Source: Eubacteriales bacterium
Lineage (GTDB): Bacteria > Bacillota > Clostridia > Oscillospirales > Butyricicoccaceae
Assembly (NCBI GenBank): GCA_030540435.1
Contig: JAUNWG010000014.1
Span: forward strand, 1-40,718
Length of the DNA stretch: 40,718 nt
Direction of reading: 5' to 3'
Made by a program: the position numbers and the translations under genes. Shown one piece after another: positions 31,739-39,481 of the stretch (the first letter of the stretch is position 1; each line of letters opens with the position of its first letter). A model generated the notes under the pieces. The model worked only from the letters and a program-made list of their open reading frames with translations. It was not told the DNA's origin and made no database searches.

Positions 31739-31840
31739 TATGCTAAATATAGAAAGAGAGACACACCCGATAGACGGTGCGCACCAAAGTAAACGATTAG
31801 AGAAATAACCGCTTAGAAGTTTGGCGGTTATTTCTTTTTG
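31739..31840 (+). ncRNA. Relic of a holin-like antitoxin RNA (locus C)
   Basis: The segment repeats the antitoxin A body: TATGCT (31739-31744), ATAGAAAGAGAGACACACCCG, GATAGACGGTGCGC, and the terminator AGAAATAACCGC / GCGGTTATTTCT (31801-31835) with T-run. The -35 has decayed (no TTGACA at 17 bases). On the minus strand only the toxin end QNKKK-stop remains (about 31828-31845), after which similarity is lost. It may now act as a terminator for the channel-yjbQ transcript. Confidence 0.6.
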
Positions 31841-31926
31841 TTCTGTCGCGTGGGAGCGCGCAAGGCTCCTTTTGAAAGTTCTAGTATGCCGTTCGAACAA
31901 AAAAAGAGGAAAATGATTGTGCACTA

Positions 31927-31955
31927 TTGACAATTTTAGCATGGTGAGATATGAT
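31927..31955 (+). promoter_or_regulatory. Promoter of the SLH protein gene
   Basis: TTGACA, 17-base spacer, TATGAT, start near 31962, about 38 bases before the start codon. Confidence 0.8.
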
Positions 31956-31999
31956 AAGAGTATCATATGTTACACAAAACGGGCAAGGAGATGAAAAGA

Positions 32000-33064
32000 A
32001 TGAAAAAACGATTGGTTTCTCTGCTGACGGTGCTTGCACTGGTGATCTGCATGATCCCGGTCCTGTCGGCGCCGGCAAGCGCAGCATATACCCCGGCGAC
32101 CTTTGTCAATTCCTCTTGGTATGGAAAGTATATCGGATGGACCGGCAGTGAGTCGACGCCGATTGAGCGGTATATGAATATGACCATTACCAGCTGCGAT
32201 GCCAAGGGCAATATTGCAGGCAATGCCTATGTCACGACAGAAGTAGCGGGGCATACAAATGAATGGGTAAAATATACCTTTAAGGGCACGATTAATCTGG
32301 ATACCGGTGCGTTTACGATGCAGGGCAATAAGATCACGAGTCAAAATTCCAGTACCAACTGGTCGCTGGCGAAATTTACCGGAACTTATGCCAACAGCAA
32401 AATCACGGGCATTGCAGACGACAACACAAAGAGAACCTTCTCCTTCGGTCTGGTTTCCGGCTGGGCAAAGGACGAGATCACGCAGGCGGATCTGGAAGGC
32501 TTGATTCCGACCACGATGTATGGCAAGGATCTGAGATTGCCAGTTACCCGTGCGGAGTTTGCTGCAGTTTCGGTCAAGCTGTATGAAACGCTGACCGGGG
32601 AGACTGCGCCGGTAGTTTCCACACCGTTTACGGATATCAAGGGCAATGCAGACATCGAAAGCATTGGAAAGGCATATGGTCTGAATATTGCAGTTGGCAT
32701 TTCGGACACTAAATTTGCACCGAATAATCGGATCACGCGCGAAGAGCTGGCGACCATGCTCTGCCGCGTTGTCAAGAAGTATTCCTTTGCGGATTGGTCG
32801 ATCGCAACCGACGACCAGTATTATCTGGACACCTCCGGCGTCAAGACGTATGCGGATGATGCGTACATTTCCGCATGGGCAAAGCCGTCGGCTTATTACC
32901 TGACAAAGATGGGTATCTTCCAGGGTATTGAGGATGGAACGCGCTTTGCGCCAAAGGCAGTAACGCCCGCACAGCAGGCAAGTGGTTATGCAACTGCGAC
33001 CCGCGAGCAGGCGATCGCACTTTCCAAGCGTGTATATGACCTCTCCGAGGTACTGAAACCGTAA
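32000..33064 (+). CDS. Secreted S-layer-homology (SLH) domain protein
   Basis: The 354-residue protein has a classical signal peptide (MKKRLVSLLTVLALVICMIP, cleavage after APASA near residue 28). The first half (about 30-170) is a Thr/Ser/Gly-rich beta domain I do not recognise (SSWYGKYIGWTG, FTMQGNKITSQ). The second half holds two to three SLH-like repeats: PVTRAEFAAVSVKLYE, NNRITREELATMLCRV and ATREQAIALSKRVYDL, with FTDI and the ISDTKFAPN turn. SLH domains bind pyruvylated wall polymers. The ATG at 32000 fits AAGGAG at 9 bases; the earlier in-frame ATG at 31991 touches that site. Confidence 0.85.
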   Translation: MKKRLVSLLTVLALVICMIPVLSAPASAAYTPATFVNSSWYGKYIGWTGSESTPIERYMNMTITSCDAKGNIAGNAYVTTEVAGHTNEWVKYTFKGTINLDTGAFTMQGNKITSQNSSTNWSLAKFTGTYANSKITGIADDNTKRTFSFGLVSGWAKDEITQADLEGLIPTTMYGKDLRLPVTRAEFAAVSVKLYETLTGETAPVVSTPFTDIKGNADIESIGKAYGLNIAVGISDTKFAPNNRITREELATMLCRVVKKYSFADWSIATDDQYYLDTSGVKTYADDAYISAWAKPSAYYLTKMGIFQGIEDGTRFAPKAVTPAQQASGYATATREQAIALSKRVYDLSEVLKP

Positions 33065-33082
33065 ATCATGCATCATACAACA

Positions 33083-33117
33083 ACCGCTCAGGCAAGAATG
33101 TCTGGGCGGTCGTTTTA
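33083..33117. terminator. Terminator after the SLH gene
   Basis: ACCGCTCAG pairs with CTGGGCGGT (one wobble) and is followed by CGTTTT. It sits between convergent genes. Confidence 0.7.
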
Positions 33118-33131
33118 TATCTATCATTCTT

Positions 33132-33584
33132 TTATTGCGGGTTCAATGCGGTCAGTGCATCGAGCGTATCCGCGAGATTTTTCTTATGCCAGTTTTTCAA
33201 AGAAAGCGGGCTTTCCGTTGCTGCGACGCCGGAGGTTCGCCATTCGTTCAGCTCCGCCTGCTGTGTCGAAAGGGTGATGCTATCGGTATTCGTTTGGATA
33301 GTGATATGGTTGTTAAGGCCGATATGTTTGGTGGACACAGAGCGGATCGTGGAAAATGGGATTTCCAATGCAGCTTCTTTTTGCGGTTTGAGGGACAGCT
33401 TGCTGAGCGGCAGCAGGATGATCTGCTCTGCGCAAAGCTGTAAGATATAAAATTCATTCGAGAAAAAGCGTGCAATCGTATCGCTGAGGTTCGCAGGGGC
33501 ATAACTCACGACGATTGTGCGGTTTTCCAACGGCTCATAGCCGAGATTTTTTACAATGCTCTGAATTTTAATTTCCTTTGTCAT
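33132..33584 (-). CDS. PH-like domain protein of unknown function
   Basis: The 150-residue soluble protein starts MTKEIKIQSIVKNLGYEPLE and shows alternating beta strands (FYILQLCAEQIILLPLSKL; ALEIPFSTIRSVSTKHIG; NHITIQTNTDSITLSTQQ) of the bacterial pleckstrin-homology-like kind. The assignment rests on this pattern only. The start at 33584 is chosen for GGAGGAAC upstream. It is the last gene of a minus-strand run and follows the membrane protein gene by 16 bases. Confidence 0.6.
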   Translation of the reverse strand: MTKEIKIQSIVKNLGYEPLENRTIVVSYAPANLSDTIARFFSNEFYILQLCAEQIILLPLSKLSLKPQKEAALEIPFSTIRSVSTKHIGLNNHITIQTNTDSITLSTQQAELNEWRTSGVAATESPLSLKNWHKKNLADTLDALTALNPQ

Positions 33585-33600
33585 ACTGATGTTCCTCCGT

Positions 33601-34083
33601 TTATTCGTCTTCTGCATCCTCATACAGAGCTGCTTCCAGCTTCTGTTCGCGCTTTTTCGTCAGATGTGAGGTCAAAGTCAACGCGGCAAGGCACAATACG
33701 AATGTAAATGCGCCGGCCATCAACGCACCGAAGGGAATGGTCCAGAGAAGATCAGGGTCGCCGCTCATATTGAGCCACATCCGTACAGAGATGAAGGCTG
33801 CAACGGCAAATGCGGCAATGAGACTGATGAGCAGATTTGTCTTAAAGTTGGGGCGAAGCCGCCGATCCCAAATACCCTTGCGGACGCAGGCAATAACCTG
33901 CCCAATACACAGAATCATAAATACGATCCATTCGCCGGCTATTTGCGCCATCGGCGCACCCATCCATGCCTGCACGACCATTACGATGAGCAGCGCCCAG
34001 AATGCGAACCACATGCCGTAATGTTCGATACGCAGCAGCTCCAGCTCCTGCCGCTCATCCAGATTGTTTTTCAGACGTTTCAT
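33601..34083 (-). CDS. Four-helix membrane protein, DUF6773-like
   Basis: The 160-residue protein starts MKRLKNNLDERQELELLRIEH, a DERQ-type motif found in small membrane proteins paired with XRE regulators, and has four membrane helices (about 22-40, 48-66, 82-102, 115-140) and a charged end. Its ATG overlaps the stop of the XRE gene (ATGA), so the two are coupled. Function is not known; the family name is from memory and uncertain. Confidence 0.7.
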   Translation of the reverse strand: MKRLKNNLDERQELELLRIEHYGMWFAFWALLIVMVVQAWMGAPMAQIAGEWIVFMILCIGQVIACVRKGIWDRRLRPNFKTNLLISLIAAFAVAAFISVRMWLNMSGDPDLLWTIPFGALMAGAFTFVLCLAALTLTSHLTKKREQKLEAALYEDAEDE

Positions 34084-34283
34084 TGAGAATCCTCCTCCCA
34101 GAACAGGTCATTGAGTGTTTTTCCAAGTGCGTGGCAGATATCCAGGCACAGCCGCAAAGAGGGATTGAATTTTCCGGCTTCGATCATGCCGATGGTCTGC
34201 CGTGTCACACCCACGCGATTTGCCAGCGCTTCCTGTGACATATCCTTTTCCACGCGGGCGAGCTTCATTGCTTTGTTTTTCAT
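34080..34283 (-). CDS. XRE-family regulator, YozG/SinR-like, coupled to membrane protein
   Basis: The 67-residue protein is one helix-turn-helix domain: KLARVEKDMSQEALANRVGV, recognition helix TRQTIGMIEAGKFNPSLRL, and LDICHALGKTLNDLFWEE, typical of the small stand-alone XRE regulators. AAGGAG is upstream of the ATG at 34283. It overlaps the following membrane protein gene by 4 bases, a common pair in Firmicutes in which the regulator probably controls its own operon. Confidence 0.9.
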   Translation of the reverse strand: MKNKAMKLARVEKDMSQEALANRVGVTRQTIGMIEAGKFNPSLRLCLDICHALGKTLNDLFWEEDSQ

Positions 34284-34346
34284 CAGCAGTGCTCCTTTTT
34301 TACGACAGCGCAGCCTTGTGTGCTGTTGTTGTTTTTCTGTGAGATT

Positions 34347-34375
34347 ATAATACAATATACACGACGAAATGTCAA
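34347..34375 (-). promoter_or_regulatory. Promoter of the XRE-membrane protein operon
   Basis: Minus strand: TTGACA, 17-base spacer, TATTAT, start near 34340; the leader is about 57 bases. Confidence 0.7.
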
Positions 34376-34401
34376 CTATATTTTACAAATTAAATAATAA
34401 A

Positions 34402-34427
34402 TTTGACACACCCGCAGGTGTGCCAAA
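34402..34427 (-). terminator. Terminator after the DUF3006 gene
   Basis: Minus strand: TTTGGCACACC pairs with GGTGTGTCAAA (one internal mismatch), followed by TTTATT. Confidence 0.7.
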
Positions 34428-34435
34428 TGTTGGGT

Positions 34436-34648
34436 CTACTTTTTCTTTTTCATCATCCGGTCCAGCCGGGCCTGCAGCTTTGCACGGCGCTGCTCTGCGG
34501 CGGCGCGGTCAATGGAGATGATCTGCCCATCTGCCAGCTCGACAAAGTCGCCGTCCTGCAAGCCGTCCACAGCCGGGATATCCAGCATGCCGTCCGCTGT
34601 TTCCACAACGGCGATGCCGTTTTCAATGCGGTCTACAATACCTCTCAT
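34436..34648 (-). CDS. DUF3006 family protein
   Basis: The 70-residue protein has the small beta-barrel pattern of DUF3006 (MRGIVDRIENGIAVVE, DGDFVELADGQIISID) and a basic C-terminal helix ending RMMKKKK. The ATG overlaps the stop of the metallo-hydrolase gene by 4 bases. DUF3006 genes commonly sit next to ComEC-like hydrolase genes, and this pair repeats that layout; the role is unknown. Confidence 0.88.
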   Translation of the reverse strand: MRGIVDRIENGIAVVETADGMLDIPAVDGLQDGDFVELADGQIISIDRAAAEQRRAKLQARLDRMMKKKK

Positions 34649-35544
34649 GCTGCTTCACGCACCTCGCCATTTTCCATATGCAGGACAATCGTGCCATGCT
34701 TTGCCGTTTCCAGTATTTTTGTCCCCAGCGGCTCTAAATAGGAGAAGATCTCTTCATCCGGCAGGCCATAGGAATTTCCCGCGCCATAGGAAAGGACAGC
34801 ATATTTCGGCATGACAGCTTCAATAAATGCCTGACAGGAGGAGGTCCGCGAGCCGTGGTGTGCGACCTTTAAAATATCACAGTCCAGCAGTTCATAGTGG
34901 TTTTCCACGATATCCTTTTCCACACTGGAAGTTGTATCGCCGGTGAACAGGGCGCTGCAGCCTGCGGCATCCAGCCGCACGACCAGTGACCAGGCATTTG
35001 GGTCATTGCCATAGGTTTCCCGGCTGTCTGTGCCCGGTGCGAGTACCGTAAACACAGCGTCGGTATCACCGAAGGGAATGGTATCACCGATTTCCGGACA
35101 TTCCGGTTCCAGCCCCTCGGCTTCGATCGCATCCAACAGCTTTTCAAAAATACGCGAATCCATTGCTTCATCCGACATATAAATGGCCTCTACTTCAAAG
35201 GCATCCAATACATCCACAAGTCCGCCGATATGGTCCTCATGTGGATGGGTGGCGATGACAGCATCCAGCTGGGCAACGCCCTGGCGGGTCAGGTAATCCA
35301 CCACCGTATCGCCTGCGGATTGCTTTCCGCCATCGATCAGGACTGCGCTGTCGCCGTAGGTGATCAGCTCCGCATCGCCCTGACCGACGTCGATGAAATG
35401 GATATCCGCACCCGCGGCGGAGCTTCCTGCAGTGATCGTACCAGCAGCAGAATCCGGCACAGGCGGAGCGAATTCTCTTGAGACGGCGTAGGCAATACAT
35501 AACAGGATGCCGAGCACCAACGCAAGATTCGATTTCTTTTTCAT
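34645..35544 (-). CDS. Exported metallo-beta-lactamase-fold hydrolase, ComEC C-domain-like
   Basis: The 299-residue protein has an N-terminal signal or anchor (residues 5-21) and a metallo-beta-lactamase fold: IHFIDVGQGDAELI, the metal motif ATHPHEDHIGG (His100, His102, Asp104, His105), SCSALFTGD, and LKVAHHGSRTS. This matches the stand-alone relatives of the ComEC hydrolase domain, thought to be nucleases or phosphodiesterases outside the membrane. The substrate is not known. It is translationally coupled to DUF3006. Confidence 0.92.
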   Translation of the reverse strand: MKKKSNLALVLGILLCIAYAVSREFAPPVPDSAAGTITAGSSAAGADIHFIDVGQGDAELITYGDSAVLIDGGKQSAGDTVVDYLTRQGVAQLDAVIATHPHEDHIGGLVDVLDAFEVEAIYMSDEAMDSRIFEKLLDAIEAEGLEPECPEIGDTIPFGDTDAVFTVLAPGTDSRETYGNDPNAWSLVVRLDAAGCSALFTGDTTSSVEKDIVENHYELLDCDILKVAHHGSRTSSCQAFIEAVMPKYAVLSYGAGNSYGLPDEEIFSYLEPLGTKILETAKHGTIVLHMENGEVREAA

Positions 35545-35582
35545 AAATTTTTCCTACTCCCTATTGTGTTTGTATCATAATT

Positions 35583-35611
35583 AGTATAACATTTGTTATG
35601 AAAAAATACAA
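35583..35611 (-). promoter_or_regulatory. Promoter of the metallo-hydrolase-DUF3006 operon
   Basis: Minus strand: TTGTAT, 17-base spacer, TATACT, start near 35576, about 32 bases before the start codon. Confidence 0.65.
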
Positions 35612-35673
35612 TAATTGACATAAAAATTAGCAGATGTCAAACACACAGTGAGCGGATTCGACACAGAGCCTAT

Positions 35674-35790
35674 AAAAAAGTAACCGACCAGCGATCAGCC
35701 TGCGGTTACTTCTAAAGCTCATGTAGGGGAATTGCTGCCCATTGGGAGCGTCCTTTTTCTGTTTTTGGCTGACACTGGATTTGTCAGTCT
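35674..35790 (-). ncRNA. Relic antitoxin RNA of a duplicated holin-like locus (locus D)
   Basis: The minus strand keeps a decayed copy of the locus E antitoxin promoter (CTGACA near 35785, no good -10) and ends at AGTAACCG / CGGTTACT (35679-35710) with a T-run of six at 35679-35674. The toxin frame between these parts is gone. The hairpin resembles, with changed bases, the terminator hairpins of loci A to C. Confidence 0.5.
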
Positions 35791-35803
35791 GTTTCTCGTG
35801 ACG
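35751..35803. repeat. Direct repeat, left copy (antitoxin promoter region)
   Basis: The block CTTTTTCT...CTGGATTTGTCAGTCTG and TTTCTCGTGACG closely matches 36094-36153 in the same orientation. The two copies bracket the intact locus E, showing that a toxin-antitoxin unit was duplicated in tandem and one copy decayed. Confidence 0.75.
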
Positions 35804-35806
35804 CTG

Positions 35807-35835
35807 TTGAAATCTGTCGTATGATGTGCTATGCT
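35807..35835 (+). promoter_or_regulatory. Promoter of toxin E
   Basis: TTGAAA, 17-base spacer, TATGCT, start near 35842. The leader of about 90 bases contains CGCGTCGTC and TAGGCGGTTATTCCC, which also occur, in slightly changed form, at the start of the antitoxin RNA. Confidence 0.65.
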
Positions 35836-35934
35836 GTCAAATAGGAAAACTTGGTTTTCAGCGCGTCGTCCTGCCTAGCGGTAGGCGGTTATTCCCACCA
35901 AACCCGATTTACTGTAGACGGGAGGTGGTGCGAA

Positions 35935-36021
35935 ATGGTTACTTATGAGGAGTTATTTCTTCTTTTGACGTTCCTTGTCGCATTTGCCAGTCTGATCATT
36001 CAGATAAGCAATAGAAAATGA
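35935..36021 (+). CDS. Holin-like small hydrophobic toxin, locus E
   Basis: A 28-codon frame reads MVTYEELFLLLTFLVAFAS, then a hydrophobic LIIQI and a basic SNRK end. The VTYEELF start and single membrane helix are those of the putative holin-like toxin family (PF16935). GGGAGGTGG lies 5-6 bases before the ATG. It has its own promoter and long leader and is opposed by a minus-strand RNA whose terminator overlaps the end of the gene, so the locus looks intact. Toxicity is inferred. Confidence 0.75.
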   Translation: MVTYEELFLLLTFLVAFASLIIQISNRK

Positions 36022-36103
36022 CCGCCCCTATTTCCCGATAGTACGGTCATTTTCGTAATCAACATTCGGGGATAACCGCCTATAGACGACGCGCCCTTTT
36101 TCT
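36014..36103 (-). ncRNA. Antitoxin RNA of locus E
   Basis: From a consensus minus-strand promoter (36110-36138) a transcript of about 90 bases carries GGGCGCGTCGTC and TAGGCGGTTATCCCC and ends at a hairpin GAAAATGACCG / CGGTCATTTTC (36054-36014), which covers the toxin stop codon. It is complementary to the 3' end of the toxin mRNA. The same hairpin can end the toxin transcript from the other side. Confidence 0.7.
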
Positions 36104-36153
36104 ATCTTCAGTATACCGTCTGGCGCTGGATTTGTCAATCTGTTTCTCGTGAC
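36094..36153. repeat. Direct repeat, right copy (antitoxin promoter region)
   Basis: The right copy of the block at 35751-35803 (CTTTTTCT..., CTGGATTTGTCAATCTG, TTTCTCGTGACG). This copy keeps the functional promoter boxes. Confidence 0.75.
36110..36138 (-). promoter_or_regulatory. Promoter of antitoxin RNA E
   Basis: Minus strand: TTGACA, 17-base spacer, TATACT, stronger by consensus than the toxin promoter, as usual in type I systems. Confidence 0.8.
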
Positions 36154-36169
36154 GACGCGGTGCGCGATA

Positions 36170-36198
36170 TTGACAAGCTATAAAAATTTATATATAAT
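36170..36198 (+). promoter_or_regulatory. Promoter of the FprA gene
   Basis: TTGACA, 17-base spacer, TATAAT, a perfect SigA promoter about 45 bases before the start codon. Confidence 0.88.
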
Positions 36199-36247
36199 GA
36201 AACCAAAATTAAGAATAATTATTACAAAAAAGCAGGAGGATATGAAA

Positions 36248-37408
36248 ATGGGCTTTTCGAAGGTAACAGATACCATTCTGTATGTCGGCGTGAACGACCA
36301 TCAGATCGATCTGTTTGAAGGGCAGTATGTTGTACCGGATGGCATGGCATATAATTCCTATGTTATTCTGGATGAAAAACCGGCGGTAATGGATTCGGTT
36401 GACATTCATTTTGCAGATGAGTGGCTGGACAATGTCGCACAGGCGCTGGACGGCAAAAAGCCGGAATATCTGGTTATCCAGCATATGGAGCCGGATCATT
36501 CGGCAAGCATTGAAAAATTCCTTGCAGTTTACCCGGATACAAAGGTAGTCGGTAATGCAAAGACCTTCCCGATGATGCAGCAGTTCTTTGGCGCAGGCAT
36601 TGCACCGAACCGCGAGGTCGTTGCCAATGGCGGCACACTGGAGCTGGGCGCACATACGCTGACTTTTGTTTTTGCACCGATGGTACACTGGCCGGAGGTC
36701 ATGGTGACCTATGATTCACTGGATAAGGTTCTGTTCTCCGCAGATGGTTTCGGCAAATTCGGCGCACTGGATGTAGAACAGGATTGGGCGTGTGAAGCAC
36801 GGCGGTATTATTTCGGTATCGTCGGCAAATATGGCGCACAGGTACAGGCACTGCTCAAGAAGGCTGCTACACTGGATATCCAGACCATCTGCCCGCTGCA
36901 TGGCCCGGTACTGACCGAAAACCTCAGCTATTATATCAACCTGTATAATACCTGGTCGTCCTACGGCGTGGAGTCTGAGGGCGTAATGATCGCATATGCG
37001 TCCGTCTATGGCAATACCAAGAAGGCTGCGGAAAAGCTGGCAGAGACACTCAAGGCAAAGGGTTGCCCGAAGGTTGTGCTGACCGACCTTGCACGCTGCG
37101 ATATGGCAGAGGCCGTTGAGGATGCGTTCCGTTATGGCAAGCTGGTGCTGGCATCCATGACCTATAACGGCGATGTATTCCCGTTCATGCGTACATTCAT
37201 TGACGGACTGACCGAGCGTGCTTACCAGAACCGCACCATCGGCGTCATTGAGAACGGCACATGGGCGCCGACCGCAGGGCGTGTCATCAAGGGCATGTTC
37301 GAGAAGAGCAAGAACATCACTTGGTTGGAGACCACCGTTTCCATTCGTTCCGCTGTCAATGAAGCAAACGAGGCACAGATCGAAGCAATGGCAGACGAGC
37401 TGCTGTAA
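36248..37408 (+). CDS. FprA-type flavo-diiron protein
   Basis: The 386-residue protein couples a metallo-beta-lactamase-like diiron domain (HMEPDH at 79-84, later CPLHGPVL) to a C-terminal flavodoxin domain (VMIAYASVYGNTKKAAEKLA, FMN phosphate loop). Such proteins reduce oxygen to water (or NO to N2O) with electrons from rubredoxin or similar carriers and protect anaerobes. The second ATG (36248) is chosen because AGGAGG is 8 bases from it but only 2 bases from the ATG at 36242. It has its own strong promoter. Confidence 0.95.
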   Translation: MGFSKVTDTILYVGVNDHQIDLFEGQYVVPDGMAYNSYVILDEKPAVMDSVDIHFADEWLDNVAQALDGKKPEYLVIQHMEPDHSASIEKFLAVYPDTKVVGNAKTFPMMQQFFGAGIAPNREVVANGGTLELGAHTLTFVFAPMVHWPEVMVTYDSLDKVLFSADGFGKFGALDVEQDWACEARRYYFGIVGKYGAQVQALLKKAATLDIQTICPLHGPVLTENLSYYINLYNTWSSYGVESEGVMIAYASVYGNTKKAAEKLAETLKAKGCPKVVLTDLARCDMAEAVEDAFRYGKLVLASMTYNGDVFPFMRTFIDGLTERAYQNRTIGVIENGTWAPTAGRVIKGMFEKSKNITWLETTVSIRSAVNEANEAQIEAMADELL

Positions 37409-37424
37409 TTCTTACATAGTATAA

Positions 37425-37465
37425 AACATCCCCCGGACAGGCGCCGCCTGTTTCGGGGGATGTTT
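37425..37465 (+). terminator. Hairpin after the FprA gene
   Basis: AACATCCCCCG pairs with CGGGGGATGTT, with an inner AGGCG/CGCCT stem. The T-run is short (TTTAG). Confidence 0.7.
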
Positions 37466-37466
37466 A

Positions 37467-37607
37467 GCGTGTCGACAAAGGTCGACACGCTTCAAACGAA
37501 TGCAAGCATTCGTTTGAGAATTTGCAGTCTGCTGCACGCACGCGCTTCACGCGCACATTTGCAGACTGAGAAGTGTATTTTTCGACGCGCATGTCGCCGA
37601 AAAATAC
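37467..37607. repeat. Array of four consecutive stem-loops
   Basis: Four inverted repeats follow one another: GCGTGTCGAC/GTCGACACGC (10 bp, loop AAAG, 37467-37490); TCAAACGAATGC/GCATTCGTTTGA (12 bp, loop AA, 37492-37517); CAGTCTGC/GCAGACTG (8 bp, 37525-37568, with GCGC inside); GTATTTTTCG/CGAAAAATAC (10 bp, 37575-37607). All are perfect and differ in sequence. No frame or T-run terminator explains them. From 37608 to 37706 the DNA is AT-rich with nothing recognised. Confidence 0.8.
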
Positions 37608-37706
37608 AAATTATATCGCTGTCAGCTCCCAACAAAAGACTTTCATTTTATTGCTGTATTTTTCCTTTTTCTACAGCTTATTCTAGGGATCTATTTCAAT
37701 AGGTTT

Positions 37707-37802
37707 TTATTTTGATTTTTTTCCGATCATGCCCAGCACATACAGGCCGCCTGTTATACCCAGTAGAAAGCAGGTGCGGAACAGCTTCCATGCACGCTTC
37801 AT
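37707..37802 (-). CDS. Possible 31-residue membrane peptide after the PFL gene
   Basis: A 31-codon frame starts at an ATG just past the PFL stop codon and encodes MKRAWKLFRT, a hydrophobic stretch CFLLGITGGLYVLGMI and GKKSK. The basic-hydrophobic-basic layout suits a single membrane helix. The ribosome site (GAAGAAC) is weak, so translation by coupling to the PFL gene would be needed. Confidence 0.4.
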   Translation of the reverse strand: MKRAWKLFRTCFLLGITGGLYVLGMIGKKSK

Positions 37803-37804
37803 AA

Positions 37805-39163
37805 TCAGTTCTTCAGCGAGTGCATCGGCGCCGGGATACGTCCGCCGCGGTTGATGAACTTTGCTGCGGAGAACGGATGCACCTCCATAACCGGTGCGGA
37901 ACCCAACAGGCCGCCGAATTCCAGATTTTCGCCGACCTTCTTGCCGATCGCCGGAATCAGGCGGACAGCGGTGGTCTTGCTGTTGACAACGCCGATGGCG
38001 GCTTCGTCTGCAATGATTGCGGAAATGGTTTCCGCCGGTGTGTCGCCCGGGATCGCGATCATATCCAGACCGACCGAGCACACAGCCGTCATTGCTTCCA
38101 GCTTGTCCAGATACAGGCTGCCCTCGTTGACCGCGTGGATCATGCCCTCATCCTCAGATACCGGGATGAATGCGCCGGACAGGCCGCCGACCGAAGCGGA
38201 AGCCATGACGCCGCCCTTCTTCACCGCGTCGTTCAGCATGGCGAGGATCGCAGTCGTGCCATGTGTGCCGCAGCATTCCAAACCGACTTCTTCCAAAATA
38301 CGTGCCACTGAGTCACCGACAGCCGGTGTCGGCGCCAGCGACAGGTCGACGATGCCAAACGGCACGCCCAGACGCGAGGAAGCGATGGAGCCGACTAGCT
38401 GGCCCATACGGGTGATCTTAAATGCGGTCTTCTTGATGATGTCTGCCACCTCGTTGATGGAACAGTCGCCGGCACGGCGGATCGCGGAATGGACAACGCC
38501 CGGGCCGGATACGCCGACATTGAGCACGCAGTCCGCTTCACCCACACCGTGGAATGCGCCTGCCATAAACGGGTTGTCCTCTACCGCGTTGGCAAATACC
38601 ACCAGCTTGCCTGCACCGATGCACTGCTGGTCAGCGGTCAGCTCGGCGGTCTGGCGGATGACTTCACCCATCATGCGCACAGCATCCAGATTGATGCCCG
38701 CCTTGGTGGATGCGACGTTGACAGAGGAGCAGACAAGGTCGGTAGATGCGAGCGCCTCCGGGATCGAGCGGATGAGGATCTCATCGCCCTTGGCGAAGCC
38801 CTTCTGTACGAGGGCGGAAAAGCCGCCGACAAAGTTGACACCGCAGGTCGCAGCGGCACGGTCAAGCGCCTGCGCCAGCGGGACATAGGAAGTCGCATCC
38901 GTCGCCGCGCCGATCATGGCGATCGGGGTGACGGAAATACGCTTGTGGATGATCGGGATACCAAGCTCTGCTTCAATGTCTTCGCCGGTCTTGACCAGAT
39001 GCTCCGCCTTGCGGGTGATCTTGTCATAGATATTGTCTGCCGTGACATTGATGTCACCCGAAATGCAGTCGAGCAGGGAAATACCCATTGTGATCGTGCG
39101 GATATCCAGATGCTCGTCCTCGATCATTTTGATCGTTTCTAAAATATCAAAGCTGTTTAACAT
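37805..39163 (-). CDS. PFL/UPF0210 family protein (DUF711)
   Basis: The 452-residue protein starts [20 protein letters not shown] with [10 protein letters not shown], and has the family motifs [57 protein letters not shown] and C-terminal [13 protein letters not shown]. The fold is related to the radical-enzyme-like alpha/beta barrel of pyruvate formate-lyase, but the reaction is unknown. AGGTGG precedes the ATG. It follows the ACT-domain gene by 20 bases, the usual pair, in which the ACT protein is thought to be a regulatory partner. Confidence 0.93.
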   Translation of the reverse strand: MLNSFDILETIKMIEDEHLDIRTITMGISLLDCISGDINVTADNIYDKITRKAEHLVKTGEDIEAELGIPIIHKRISVTPIAMIGAATDATSYVPLAQALDRAAATCGVNFVGGFSALVQKGFAKGDEILIRSIPEALASTDLVCSSVNVASTKAGINLDAVRMMGEVIRQTAELTADQQCIGAGKLVVFANAVEDNPFMAGAFHGVGEADCVLNVGVSGPGVVHSAIRRAGDCSINEVADIIKKTAFKITRMGQLVGSIASSRLGVPFGIVDLSLAPTPAVGDSVARILEEVGLECCGTHGTTAILAMLNDAVKKGGVMASASVGGLSGAFIPVSEDEGMIHAVNEGSLYLDKLEAMTAVCSVGLDMIAIPGDTPAETISAIIADEAAIGVVNSKTTAVRLIPAIGKKVGENLEFGGLLGSAPVMEVHPFSAAKFINRGGRIPAPMHSLKN

Positions 39164-39183
39164 ACCATGTCCACCTTTCCGGC

Positions 39184-39456
39184 TCAGATACGATGCATGG
39201 CGTTGAAGATATCCTCATGCATCAGATGCACCTTCATGCCAAGCTCCACGCCGTCTGCTTCCAGCTGTGCGGTGAGTGCCGGGAAGCTGATGTCACAGCC
39301 GTCCAGCTCGACCAGCATAATCATGGCAAACAGGTCGCCGCCCATGATATTCTGACGGATATCGAGGATATTGACGGAATGGTCACTCAGAGTATTTGAG
39401 ATCCGGGCGACGACGCCGGTGCGGTCTTTTCCAGCTACAGTTAACATTGCACGCAT
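39184..39456 (-). CDS. ACT domain protein (UPF0237)
   Basis: The 90-residue protein is a single ACT domain ([40 protein letters not shown]). AGGAGGA precedes the ATG. ACT domains bind amino acids; this type is almost always next to the PFL/UPF0210 gene. The ligand is not known. Confidence 0.94.
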   Translation of the reverse strand: MRAMLTVAGKDRTGVVARISNTLSDHSVNILDIRQNIMGGDLFAMIMLVELDGCDISFPALTAQLEADGVELGMKVHLMHEDIFNAMHRI

Positions 39457-39481
39457 GGTGTAGTTCCTCCTAATTGTTGTA

